From assembly GCA_032027205.1 (NCBI GenBank), contig JAVSMN010000001.1, forward strand, positions 3,351,418 through 3,415,417: 64,000 bases of DNA. Direction: 5' to 3'. A program made the translations under genes and the position numbers. The notes under the pieces were generated by a model, which made no database searches, had not been told where the DNA came from, and was given only the letters and a program-made list of their open reading frames with translations. How positions within the stretch are numbered: the first letter of the stretch is position 1; each line of letters opens with the position of its first letter. Below, piece after piece: positions 39,673 to 46,623 of the stretch. This DNA is from Zeimonas sp032027205 (GTDB lineage: Bacteria; Pseudomonadota; Gammaproteobacteria; Burkholderiales; Burkholderiaceae_E).

Positions 39673-39779
39673 CGATGTTGCATCGTCGGGACGCCGATGA
39701 CGCAGCCCGCGTAAGCCGGAGCCGCACTGGTGGGACGCCAGTGGCCGCGCTCTCGGCCTACTCCCGGTGGGATGCCGGG
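39673..39779 (+). promoter_or_regulatory. Array of hairpins with GGA loops before the capsid gene
   Basis: Three hairpins have different stems but nearly the same loop. A: CATCG (39681-39685) / CGATG (39695-39699), loop TCGGGACGC. B: CACTGG (39725-39730) / CCAGTG (39738-39743), loop TGGGACG. C: CCCGG (39763-39767) / CCGGG (39775-39779), loop TGGGATG. A further CGATG at 39673-39677 can pair with the left arm of A. Different stems around a kept GGA(C/T)G loop point to RNA structure under selection. CsrA/RsmA proteins bind GGA in hairpin loops, so a CsrA-type leader is one idea. The capsid ribosome site follows at 39861. Confidence 0.6.
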
Positions 39780-39868
39780 CAGCCGCGAGATAACGCTGAG
39801 GTGCAATTTGCGCCTCGTGGAATCGTGCGCGGCTGACATTGGTTCATGTCGCGCCAACACAGGAGCAC

Positions 39869-40966
39869 ATGAACATGAATTTCCCCGAAATCAAGGCGTC
39901 GATCGACGCCACTGCTGCAGCGTTCGATGCGTTCGCAGCCAAACAAGATGAGCAAGTCGCCGAACTGCGCGACCGGCTCGAAACGCTCGAATCGAAGCGC
40001 GGCGGCCCTGGCGTAACGACCGCCGCAGGCGCCCCGCTGCTGCAATTCAAAAGCGCGAGCGGACAGACCTACCCGCTGCTTCGTAGCACTGATCGACTGG
40101 CGGGCCGCGAGACGAAGGCCGACGACTTCAACCTGGCCGAGTGGGTTCACGCACAGATCGCTGGCGCCACGAGCACCAAGGCAGTCTCGTCCGGCCCTGC
40201 GCTGGTCGAAACCGCGTTGTCGTCGCGGATCATCGATGCTGTACGGGACGCCACCACGATCATCCGGGCCGGCGCGCAGACAGTCATGATCGACCAGCCG
40301 ACGGCGATGGGCCGCATTACCGGCGACCCGACTGTGTTTCAGCACACTGAGGGCTCGAACGACATCACGCCGTCCGATGTGTCGGTCGATGCGGTGACGC
40401 TCAATCCCAAGGTGCTCGCCGCAACGGTTCCGCTAACGGGCGAGGTGCTGGCCGATTCGCCGAACCTGGGCGCCATTCTCGAAACGTCGCTGACTGCCGC
40501 CTTCGCGGTGAAACTCGATGCGCTCGCGCTGGCGACGATTCTCGCCGACGCCAACGTGCCGAAGTCCGCCGCTGGTCAGGACACGGCGCTGTGGGCAAAG
40601 ACGCTCGAAGCAGTGGGCGCGGCGATGGCGGCGAAACAACCGCTGCCCACGGGGCTGATCTGCAACACGGCGGACTTCATCGCGCGTGCGTCGCAACTGG
40701 CGAGCACGGCCGGGAGCTGGCTGGGCAAACCGCCCGCGCTGGCCGGCATGACCGAGTACCCCACGACGGCGATTACTGCCGGGACGGCGCTGCTCGGTGG
40801 CTTCGCCGAGTCGGTGCTGATCGCGATGCGGCAGGGGCTGCGCTTTGAGATCGTGCGTTGGAACGACCCGGGCCGCTACTCGCACCTGCTGATCGCGCAC
40901 ATGAGGGCCGACGGAATCGTGTTCCAGCCCAAGCGGTTGTTCAAGCAACTGAAGACGGTTGTCTGA
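39869..40966 (+). CDS. HK97-type phage major capsid protein
   Basis: A 365-residue capsid protein. A short N-terminal helical arm (FAAKQDEQVAELRDRLETLE) takes the place of the long scaffold-like delta domain of HK97 gp5, and the core has the family segments ALVETALSSRIIDAVRD, VFQHTEGSNDITPSDVS, KVLAATVPLTGEVLADSPN and the C-terminal FEIVRWNDPGRYSHLLIAHMRADG. The AGGAGC ribosome site is before ATG 39869; ATG 39875 is also possible. No protease or portal gene precedes it, as would be normal. A hairpin array lies in the 5' leader. Confidence 0.9.
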   Translation: MNMNFPEIKASIDATAAAFDAFAAKQDEQVAELRDRLETLESKRGGPGVTTAAGAPLLQFKSASGQTYPLLRSTDRLAGRETKADDFNLAEWVHAQIAGATSTKAVSSGPALVETALSSRIIDAVRDATTIIRAGAQTVMIDQPTAMGRITGDPTVFQHTEGSNDITPSDVSVDAVTLNPKVLAATVPLTGEVLADSPNLGAILETSLTAAFAVKLDALALATILADANVPKSAAGQDTALWAKTLEAVGAAMAAKQPLPTGLICNTADFIARASQLASTAGSWLGKPPALAGMTEYPTTAITAGTALLGGFAESVLIAMRQGLRFEIVRWNDPGRYSHLLIAHMRADGIVFQPKRLFKQLKTVV

Positions 40967-41162
40967 TCCAAGCCCCTGACGGCGCGCAAGTGCGCCAAGC
41001 CTGCTGCCGTCCGCGCGACCATCCCACGCGCGCCCCCCGAGCAGGCATCCCGAACCCGACCGGCGGGGCTCGCGAAAGCGGGGGTTAGCCGGACGCGGCG
41101 TTAGTCGTGAGTGGCCGCGCGAATCGAAACTAACCGCGACAGCCGGCGGCGCGGAACTGCAT

Positions 41163-41176
41163 GGCCGCGCGCGGCC
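41163..41176. repeat. 14-bp perfect palindrome between capsid and tape measure genes
   Basis: GGCCGCGCGCGGCC lies 32 bases before the tape measure start. The 242-base gap 40967-41208 also has a GGCGC/GCGCC hairpin (40981-40996) without T-run and GTTAGT/ACTAAC (41100-41134). No gene is visible in it. Confidence 0.5.
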
Positions 41177-41208
41177 GGCACCTTCACAAGCACCGAGGGG
41201 CTTTGAAA

Positions 41209-43077
41209 ATGAGCATTGGAACTATCACCGTCGATTTACTCGCGAAAACTGGCTCGTTTTCTAGCGATCTTGACCGCGCATCCAAGCACGCCCGCAAACG
41301 CGCCAAGGAGATCGACGACGCTTTCGCCAAGGCCGGGAAGGCAATCGGGCTGTCCCTTGCCGCTGGTGCTACTGCGGCGGCTCTGGCCTTCAAATCGACC
41401 GTCGATCGCATGGACGAGCTATCGAAGGCCGCCGCTCGCGCCTCGATGCCGACCGAGGACTTCTCGCGCCTGGCGTATGCCGCCGACCTAGCCGACGTGT
41501 CGATGCAGGACTTGCAAGGCTCGATGGGCAAACTGTCCAAGGCGCAGGGCGATGCAGCCCGAGGCGCAGGCGAGCAGGCGAAAGCCTTCGATGCGCTGGG
41601 CATCGCCTACAAGAACGCCGACGGGTCGCTGCGGAACACGAAGGATGTTTTCTTCGATTTCGCAGACAAGTTCCAGAAGTTCCAAGGCTCGCCAGAGATC
41701 GTTGCGCTCGGGATGACGTTGTTCGGTCGCTCGTTCCAGAACCTGATCCCGCTGCTGAAGGACGGGGCGCAGGGGCTGAAGGATGCAGGAGCGGAAGCCG
41801 ATGCGTTCGGCGTAACGGTATCGACGAAGGCGGGCCGGGACGCCGAGGCGTTCAACGACAACATTACGCGCCTCACCAAGTCCGTCGAGGGCTTGAAGAT
41901 CGAACTGTTCTCGGGGCTGATTCCGCAATTGGACGGCGTTATCGAGCGGTTCCTCGCTGCGACGCGCGAGGGCCTGAACTTCGTGGACGCGATCGACGTT
42001 GCAATCGGCGTCGAAGGCTTCCGCCGACTCGACGATCAGATCCTCAACACGCGCAACACCATCAAGCAGATGCAGGACATGCTCGATGCCGGCGTCGGTC
42101 CGGGCGGTGGCTTTGTGGACGTACCGAAGCTGCAGCGCGAAGTCGATGCCGCCAACGCGCAGCTCGATCGCCTGATCCGCGTGCAGCGTCGGATCGCTGG
42201 CAGCGACCCGGCTACGGGCTCGTTCGGGCCGCTCGTGTCGGAACCGCCGACCGAGAAGCCGCGCAAATTGCGGCTCCTGGGCGGCTCCGGGAAGTTGGGA
42301 GAGGACAAGTTAGCCAGCGTCATCGATGCCGCCGTACAGCGCGATTTCGAGCGTCTGGAGGCCCTTCGCGAGCAGGCAGACGAGTTCGAGGGGCTGATTT
42401 CCAAGGCGCTCGCCGACGATGCGGCGAACCTGCGCGCCCAGGCCGACGCATGGAAGGACCTGATCGACCCGACGCGGGCCTATGCGCGCAAGCTCGAGGA
42501 AATCCGCGCGCTAGTGCAGAGCGGCGACCTGTCGCCGGCCGAGGGTATCGCCGCAGAGTTCGAGGTCGAGAGCAAGCGAAACGACGAACTGATGCGCGGG
42601 ATCGCCGAGCAGACCGAGGAAGCGAGCGACGCAGCGCGTGAGTTGGGCTTGACGTTCTCGTCGGCATTCGAGGATGCGATCGTCGGCGGCAAGAAGTTCT
42701 CCGACGTGCTCGCCGGCATTGGTGACGATCTGCTGCGCCTGATGGTGCGCAAGTCGATCACGGAGCCTGCCGCGAACTGGCTCTCGTCGGCGCTGAATCT
42801 AGGCTCGTTGTTCGGCGGTGCTCGTGCGGACGGCGGGCCGGTGTCGGCGGGAAGCAGCTACCTCGTGGGCGAGCGCGGACCGGAGTTGTTCACGCCGAGC
42901 ACCTCCGGGGCGATCGTGCCGAATCACGCGATGGGCGCGGTGAACGTCAACACGACCATCCACGCGGCCCCCGGCACGAACCCTGCGACGCTAAAGGCTT
43001 ACATCGACCAGCGAGACGCGATGCTAGAGGCTCGCATCATCGGCGGCATGCAGCGCGGGCGCTACGCCGTGGCTTGA
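41209..43077 (+). CDS. Phage tail tape measure protein
   Basis: A 622-residue protein whose N terminus (GTITVDLLAKTGSFSSDLDR) and long helical body are typical of lambda-like tape measure proteins that set tail length. The C-terminal part FADVLAGIG-like KFSDVLAGIGDDLLRLMVRK and YLVGERGPELFTPSTSG are family hallmarks. Coiled-coil stretches occupy about 90-330 and 390-520. I chose ATG 41209 with GAGGGG before it; an ATG at 41161 would add 16 unlikely residues. It is the only tail gene in the element, which is odd. Confidence 0.9.
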   Translation: MSIGTITVDLLAKTGSFSSDLDRASKHARKRAKEIDDAFAKAGKAIGLSLAAGATAAALAFKSTVDRMDELSKAAARASMPTEDFSRLAYAADLADVSMQDLQGSMGKLSKAQGDAARGAGEQAKAFDALGIAYKNADGSLRNTKDVFFDFADKFQKFQGSPEIVALGMTLFGRSFQNLIPLLKDGAQGLKDAGAEADAFGVTVSTKAGRDAEAFNDNITRLTKSVEGLKIELFSGLIPQLDGVIERFLAATREGLNFVDAIDVAIGVEGFRRLDDQILNTRNTIKQMQDMLDAGVGPGGGFVDVPKLQREVDAANAQLDRLIRVQRRIAGSDPATGSFGPLVSEPPTEKPRKLRLLGGSGKLGEDKLASVIDAAVQRDFERLEALREQADEFEGLISKALADDAANLRAQADAWKDLIDPTRAYARKLEEIRALVQSGDLSPAEGIAAEFEVESKRNDELMRGIAEQTEEASDAARELGLTFSSAFEDAIVGGKKFSDVLAGIGDDLLRLMVRKSITEPAANWLSSALNLGSLFGGARADGGPVSAGSSYLVGERGPELFTPSTSGAIVPNHAMGAVNVNTTIHAAPGTNPATLKAYIDQRDAMLEARIIGGMQRGRYAVA

Positions 43078-43159
43078 CGCTGTGCGCGGGCGCGGCGGAT
43101 ACTCGTCGCGCGCCGCACATCGGCGCACGGGCTTGGCGGCCCGAACCAGAGCGGGCACG

Positions 43160-43180
43160 ACCGCCGCGCAGGCGGTTTTT
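43160..43180 (+). terminator. Terminator after the tape measure gene
   Basis: ACCGCC / GGCGGT stem around GCGCA, followed by TTTTT. Behind it, 43216-43247 holds two very short hairpins (CGGG-AGT-CCCG and CCAG-TCT-CTGG) in the leader of the next gene. Confidence 0.8.
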
Positions 43181-43300
43181 CTTTGCCCAGGCTGTCCCCC
43201 CTATGGGCGGGCCGGCGGGAGTCCCGAAAGGGGCTGCCAGTCTCTGGCTGGTCCGCCAACCCGTCGGTTCCGTCCACCCGAACGAACAGGGGAATCAGCG

Positions 43301-43546
43301 ATGCAAACCATCACGTTGAATTTCAGCAAGTGCAGCCCCACCGAAACCATCCTCGCCGTGCGCGAGGGCGTTCCGGTGGGCGATGCAATCGAGCACGCCT
43401 CGCTTATGCTCTGTGCCGCACTTGGCGCCTTGCGTGAGCGTGAAGCGGACGACTTCTTGTGTGGTGTCGAGCACCTGATCGAGACAGCAAAGGCGCTGAT
43501 CGACGCAGTGCCTACGGGCCGCATGATGCAGGAGGCCGAAGCATGA
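43301..43546 (+). CDS. DUF3077-like small protein (81 aa)
   Basis: The segment SPTETILAVREGVPVGDAIEHASLMLCAALGAL resembles DUF3077 proteins of Pseudomonas and Burkholderia, in the part LAVREGVPVGDAIEHAS; these are small helical proteins of unknown role, frequent in prophages. The ribosome site is AGGGGA seven bases before. It overlaps the next gene as ATGA. Confidence 0.65.
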   Translation: MQTITLNFSKCSPTETILAVREGVPVGDAIEHASLMLCAALGALREREADDFLCGVEHLIETAKALIDAVPTGRMMQEAEA

Positions 43547-43818
43547 GCGCGACCCCGCAACCCACGCGCAAGCGGGTGAAGGCGCCCGTGCTCAAGCTGG
43601 TCGAACAGCGGCCCTTAGCCGACGTTGTTGGCTGCCTGCAGGAATTGCTCGTCGATGCGGCGCGCGGCGAGCTCGTCGGATTGGCGTTCGCTGCTCAGTA
43701 CCGGAATCGCTTCTACACGTATGACGCGACCGGCGAGGCATACTCCGACCCGGTGTACGCACGCGGCATGATCAGCGACTTGTACGACCTGCTCGGGAAA
43801 CGAGCACGCGGCGAGTAA
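43543..43818 (+). CDS. Hypothetical element protein (91 aa)
   Basis: A small soluble protein with a basic N terminus and an aromatic C-terminal part (AAQYRNRFYTYDATGEAYSD). It is coupled by ATGA to the DUF3077-like gene and followed by a strong terminator. No family recognised. Confidence 0.6.
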   Translation: MSATPQPTRKRVKAPVLKLVEQRPLADVVGCLQELLVDAARGELVGLAFAAQYRNRFYTYDATGEAYSDPVYARGMISDLYDLLGKRARGE

Positions 43819-43840
43819 CCGCCGCAGCGCCCCGCTACAG

Positions 43841-43860
43841 GCCGCCTTCGGGCGGCTTTT
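43841..43860 (+). terminator. Rho-independent terminator with UUCG loop
   Basis: GCCGCC-TTCG-GGCGGC followed by TTTT. It ends the DUF3077-like/91-aa operon. Confidence 0.92.
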
Positions 43861-44028
43861 CGTTGTGCGCCTCTGTTGCCTTCGGCGCACTGATTTGCCC
43901 CGCTCATCCACCCGACTGCGCCGCTCGTCGGTCGCAAGCGAGGCCAATGGTGCGTCGCCACAAACGCACATGACCGATGCACCTTTTCCCCCTATCGTCG
44001 CAGGGACAACAACCGGGGAGAGGACCCC

Positions 44029-44232
44029 ATGACCGACGACCAATTGAACGAACTGATGGCGCTTGCAGCCGAGGGCGACAGCGAGGCGCAGCAACTGATC
44101 GACTCGTGGATCGCACAGGCACTCGCGCCGTTGTGCGCGACACCGCCACTGCCCGATGAAGTGACTTGGCTGTCCTGGCTGGACGACGAGCCGGAATGCT
44201 GCCCGTTGTGTGAGGAACGACTGGCGGCGTGA
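44029..44232 (+). CDS. Hypothetical small acidic protein with CxxC (67 aa)
   Basis: The product is acidic (MTDDQLNELMALAAEGDSEA) and ends with PECCPLCEERLAA, a CC-x-x-C group that could bind a metal. The ribosome site is GGGAGAGG five bases before the ATG. It stands alone between a terminator and attR and is the last gene of the element. No family recognised. Confidence 0.6.
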   Translation: MTDDQLNELMALAAEGDSEAQQLIDSWIAQALAPLCATPPLPDEVTWLSWLDDEPECCPLCEERLAA

Positions 44233-44332
44233 GAGGCGGCCGAATGGCCGAGGGCCGAAATTTGATGGACGGCTTACGGGACTACAGAGAAAACAAGCCG
44301 GAGAGCCGCGCCAGTGCTAGCGGTTTCGCAGA

Positions 44333-44347
44333 CCCTCTCTCCGCCAG
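44333..44347 (+). repeat. attR core
   Basis: CCCTCTCTCCGCCAG, identical to 34513-34527. Bases before it (GGTTTCG) still recall the T arm of a serine tRNA, but no full tRNA is present. Confidence 0.85.
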
Positions 44348-44468
44348 ATGACGTCCCGATGCGGCGCAATGCCGTGTCCGCTTCGTGCCGATGCAACAAA
44401 GGCCGATCCAACCGAGCTTGGTGCAAGCGTCAGGTACGTCTCGACGTGGGGCACCAACGGAGGGACGA

Positions 44469-44870
44469 ATGAGTCCCGCCAGGCACGTTCTCGACACTTA
44501 CGTACATCTCCGGGAAGGCGGGCGCGCCGATGCGATTCCCGTTTCCGAGTCATTCTGGGCGGAGTTGGCAGCCGGAGGACATCCCCGGCTGGAACAGGGA
44601 AGACTCGTGACCGCCTTCACCTTCTCCGAGCCGTGGTCGGTGTGGGAGCGTCATCCGGCGGGCGAGGAGTTGGTTCTGTTGCTCTCGGGTGCTGCCTCGC
44701 TGGTGCTCGCTGAGTCCGACCAGGAGCGCGATGTTCAGCTGAGCAGTCCCGGTTCGTACGTCCTGGTGCCGAAGAACGTCTGGCACACGGCGCGAACCAA
44801 GGTGCCGACCACGATGCTGTTCGTCACGCCCGGCGCCGGCACGGAGCACCGACGGGTTTCCTCGCGCTGA
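44469..44870 (+). CDS. Cupin-domain protein
   Basis: A 133-residue single-domain cupin. The barrel strands are readable as VWERHPAGEELVLLLSGAASLVL, here HPAGEELVLLLSG, and PGSYVLVPKNVWHTAR, which hold the metal ligands His, Glu and His of motifs 1 and 2. Enzymatic or regulatory role unknown. Start ATG 44469 follows GGAGGG. It is the first gene after attR, so before integration it would have followed tRNA-Ser; it may be co-transcribed with the VOC gene downstream. Confidence 0.82.
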   Translation: MSPARHVLDTYVHLREGGRADAIPVSESFWAELAAGGHPRLEQGRLVTAFTFSEPWSVWERHPAGEELVLLLSGAASLVLAESDQERDVQLSSPGSYVLVPKNVWHTARTKVPTTMLFVTPGAGTEHRRVSSR

Positions 44871-44909
44871 GCGACCGCTCCCGGGTTCGCGTATCGAGGA
44901 GCAAATGCC

Positions 44910-45002
44910 ATGGTGGACTCGGTTCGCCCCAGCGTCACCGACGTCGTCGGCGTCGGCATCATGGGCATGCTGGTCTTCATGCTGGGTGCGAGGCACGCTT
45001 GA
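44910..45002 (+). CDS. Possible 30-aa membrane peptide
   Basis: MVDSVRPSVTDVVGVGIMGM then LVFMLGARHA: a short polar start and one hydrophobic helix. GAGGAG is eight bases before this ATG and three before an out-of-frame ATG at 44905. It fills the gap between the cupin and VOC genes. Support is only the ribosome site and the helix. Confidence 0.35.
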   Translation: MVDSVRPSVTDVVGVGIMGMLVFMLGARHA

Positions 45003-45018
45003 TCCAGGAGGCCTGCGC

Positions 45019-45447
45019 ATGGACATCCGGGAGCTGCACCGCGGCAGGCTGATCGACCACCTCCAGCTGGTCGTGCGCGACCTTTCCGCTGCCCGGGCGT
45101 TCTACGAGGCGATCCTCGACGTGCTGGACATTCCGGTCAGTGGTACGGGCGATGGGTTCTTCTGGGCGGACGAGCTCGTCGTTTCCGCAGCGGACAGCGA
45201 GGCTGCGCAAGGCGCCCTGACCGGACGCGTCCATCTGGCATTCCAGGCAAAGAGTCGCGCCGTCGTCGACGCTTTCCACCGGGCAGCGCTGGAGCATGGC
45301 GGCCGCGACAACGGTGCACCCGGAGAGCGCACGTACCACCCGGGCTATTACGCGGCGTTCGTCCTCGATCCCGACGGCAACAACATCGAAGCCGTCCATC
45401 ACGGAGAGGCGAAACGCAGCGCGGCTTCCGTGCGCATTACTTTCTGA
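45019..45447 (+). CDS. VOC (glyoxalase/bleomycin resistance) family protein
   Basis: A 142-residue member of the vicinal oxygen chelate superfamily with two beta-alpha-beta-beta-beta modules. IDHLQLVVRDLSAARAFYEAIL is module 1 (read as LQLVVRDLSAARAFYE), and YYAAFVLDPDGNNIEAVHH ends module 2; His and Glu at these places bind the metal in related enzymes. AGGAGG is seven bases before ATG 45019. Substrate unknown; isomerase, dioxygenase or thiol transferase are all possible in this family. Confidence 0.85.
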   Translation: MDIRELHRGRLIDHLQLVVRDLSAARAFYEAILDVLDIPVSGTGDGFFWADELVVSAADSEAAQGALTGRVHLAFQAKSRAVVDAFHRAALEHGGRDNGAPGERTYHPGYYAAFVLDPDGNNIEAVHHGEAKRSAASVRITF

Positions 45448-45555
45448 CGATCGCCCACTGAGCTCTGGACTGGGAGCGTTGATAGTCCGACGCCATGATC
45501 GGATCTTCCATGACTCTGCGTCGGACCCCCTCTCCACCCGTTGCCTCGGTCGACG

Positions 45556-46017
45556 TCAACGCTCGATCGGCACCTTGCCCGATGGACCGATTCCGGTGAG
45601 TTGAATGATCACTTCACCGTCCTTCGCCCAAGTGAAGTGCGGCGACTTCGGCGGTTCGGAGTAGAAGGTCCCAGCCGGGTACGCCCGCAGCTTGCTTTCG
45701 TCCCAGGTATCGCCGGAACCGAAATACAGCGTTCCGGACAGCACGACGACGGTACGCGCCGCGTCCGGGTGCCAATGCGGCATGTCCTTCCAGCCCGGCG
45801 AGAACCGGACTCGGGTGACGAACAACCCTTCCTTCTTCGGATCGCCGTAGATGACGATCGTCTGCGGCGGTCCGTCCTTGTTCTTGAAGACGATGTCCTG
45901 CGGAAACTTGATGACGGTTCCCGCGGCGTCCTGTGCAGATGCGGGCGGCGTCACCGAGACGAAGATCGACGTCATGCCGGCGATGAACGCGAGAGTCGCA
46001 GCGAAGAGCGATCTCAT
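45556..46017 (-). CDS. Exported cupin protein
   Basis: A 153-residue protein with a signal peptide (SLFAATLAFIAGMTSIFVSV then PPASAQ). The cupin motif 1 is MPHWHPDAARTVVVLSGTLY, with two His; motif 2 is AGTFYSEPPKSPHFTWAKDG, with a third His. Proteins of this layout are common periplasmic cupins of unknown substrate. The ATG at 46017 has an AGGAGG ribosome site. It is convergent with the VOC gene and divergent from the riboswitch-sugE transcript. Confidence 0.83.
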   Translation of the reverse strand: MRSLFAATLAFIAGMTSIFVSVTPPASAQDAAGTVIKFPQDIVFKNKDGPPQTIVIYGDPKKEGLFVTRVRFSPGWKDMPHWHPDAARTVVVLSGTLYFGSGDTWDESKLRAYPAGTFYSEPPKSPHFTWAKDGEVIIQLTGIGPSGKVPIER

Positions 46018-46213
46018 GATTGCCTCCTGGGCGTTGCCTCCTCCCCGGGACCTTCTTGCTTGTGAGAAGCCGATCGACGGTAGCACTGTGGATCACGCCC
46101 TGCCAGCGTCATGGCGCGTTCGTCAGGCGGGTCCGATCGACGAGAATGGCGTGGTCCGATTGGCGGACACCCTTCGCTCGAGTCGGGTGGCCACCGTGGT
46201 CGAGCGGACAGGT

Positions 46214-46260
46214 CGGGGACGACCCCGCTCTTTGGATCCAGCGTCGGGGGACGGCCCCCG
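46214..46260 (+). promoter_or_regulatory. Guanidine-II (mini-ykkC) riboswitch
   Basis: Two hairpins in a row, each with the diagnostic ACGR tetraloop: CGGGG-ACGA-CCCCG (46214-46227) and CGGGGG-ACGG-CCCCCG (46245-46260), joined by 17 bases. This is the guanidine-II motif, in which each loop binds guanidinium and the second hairpin frees the ribosome site of the gene behind it. GGAG of sugE lies at 46269-46272, nine bases after the second hairpin. Confidence 0.92.
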
Positions 46261-46278
46261 CATTTCGCGGAGTGTGCA

Positions 46279-46593
46279 ATGTCGTGGCTGGTCCTGTTCA
46301 TCGCCGGACTGTTCGAGGTCGCCTGGGCGATCGGACTGAAGTACACCGAAGGCTTCACCCGGCCCTGGCCGACCGCAGGGACGGTCGCGGCGATGGTGAT
46401 CAGCGTCGCGCTGCTGGGCGTCGCGATGAAGAGCCTGCCGGTGGGCACCGCCTACGCCGTCTGGACCGGGATCGGCGCCGTCGGAACCGTTCTGCTCGGG
46501 ATCGCGCTGTTCGGTGATCCGACGTCGCCTGCAAGGCTGGTCTGCGTCGGCTTGATCCTCGCCGGCATCGTCGGTCTGAAGGTGGTCTCGTAG
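46279..46593 (+). CDS. sugE: Guanidinium exporter SugE/Gdx (SMR family)
   Basis: A 104-residue small multidrug resistance protein with four membrane helices that exports guanidinium in exchange for protons. The essential glutamate is in AGLFEVAWAIGLKYTEGF, and the SugE/Gdx rather than EmrE wording is seen in FTRPWPT and GTAYAVWTGIGAVGT. The guanidine-II riboswitch directly before it strongly supports the guanidinium role. The D-tartrate dehydratase gene follows after 30 bases and may be in the same transcript. Confidence 0.94.
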   Translation: MSWLVLFIAGLFEVAWAIGLKYTEGFTRPWPTAGTVAAMVISVALLGVAMKSLPVGTAYAVWTGIGAVGTVLLGIALFGDPTSPARLVCVGLILAGIVGLKVVS

Positions 46594-46623
46594 CGCGGCA
46601 ACCGGCGAAACGGAGAATCAGGC

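Larger units (their letters stand above)
34513..44347. mobile_element. Integrated phage satellite or reduced prophage in tRNA-Ser
   Basis: About 9.8 kb between two 15-bp direct repeats, starting with an integrase next to the tRNA. Genes in order: integrase, unknown 215 aa, AlpA-like regulator, 67 aa, 78-aa zinc-ribbon protein, 157 aa, 149 aa, HNH endonuclease, small terminase, three small proteins, HK97-type capsid, tape measure, DUF3077-like, 91 aa, 67 aa. All genes run the same way and many overlap by one to eight bases. Large terminase, portal, maturation protease, tail tube, baseplate, replication and lysis genes are missing. Such an element could not make virions alone; it may use a helper phage, or it may be a deletion remnant. 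Confidence 0.85.

Noticed and set aside
39681..39779. Capsid-leader hairpins as a guanidine-II riboswitch
   Set aside because: Guanidine-II loops are ACGR closed by GG/CC; here the loops are TGGGACG, TGGGATG and TCGGGACGC, which do not fit.
39645..39836. 63-codon frame (TGATG coupled) before the capsid gene
   Set aside because: Third-position GC is low for this element, the product has no plausible fold, and the bases are better explained by the hairpin array. It is not excluded.
41161..41208. Longer tape measure start
   Set aside because: The added residues come from a GC palindrome and a ribosome site; the family N terminus begins at 41209.
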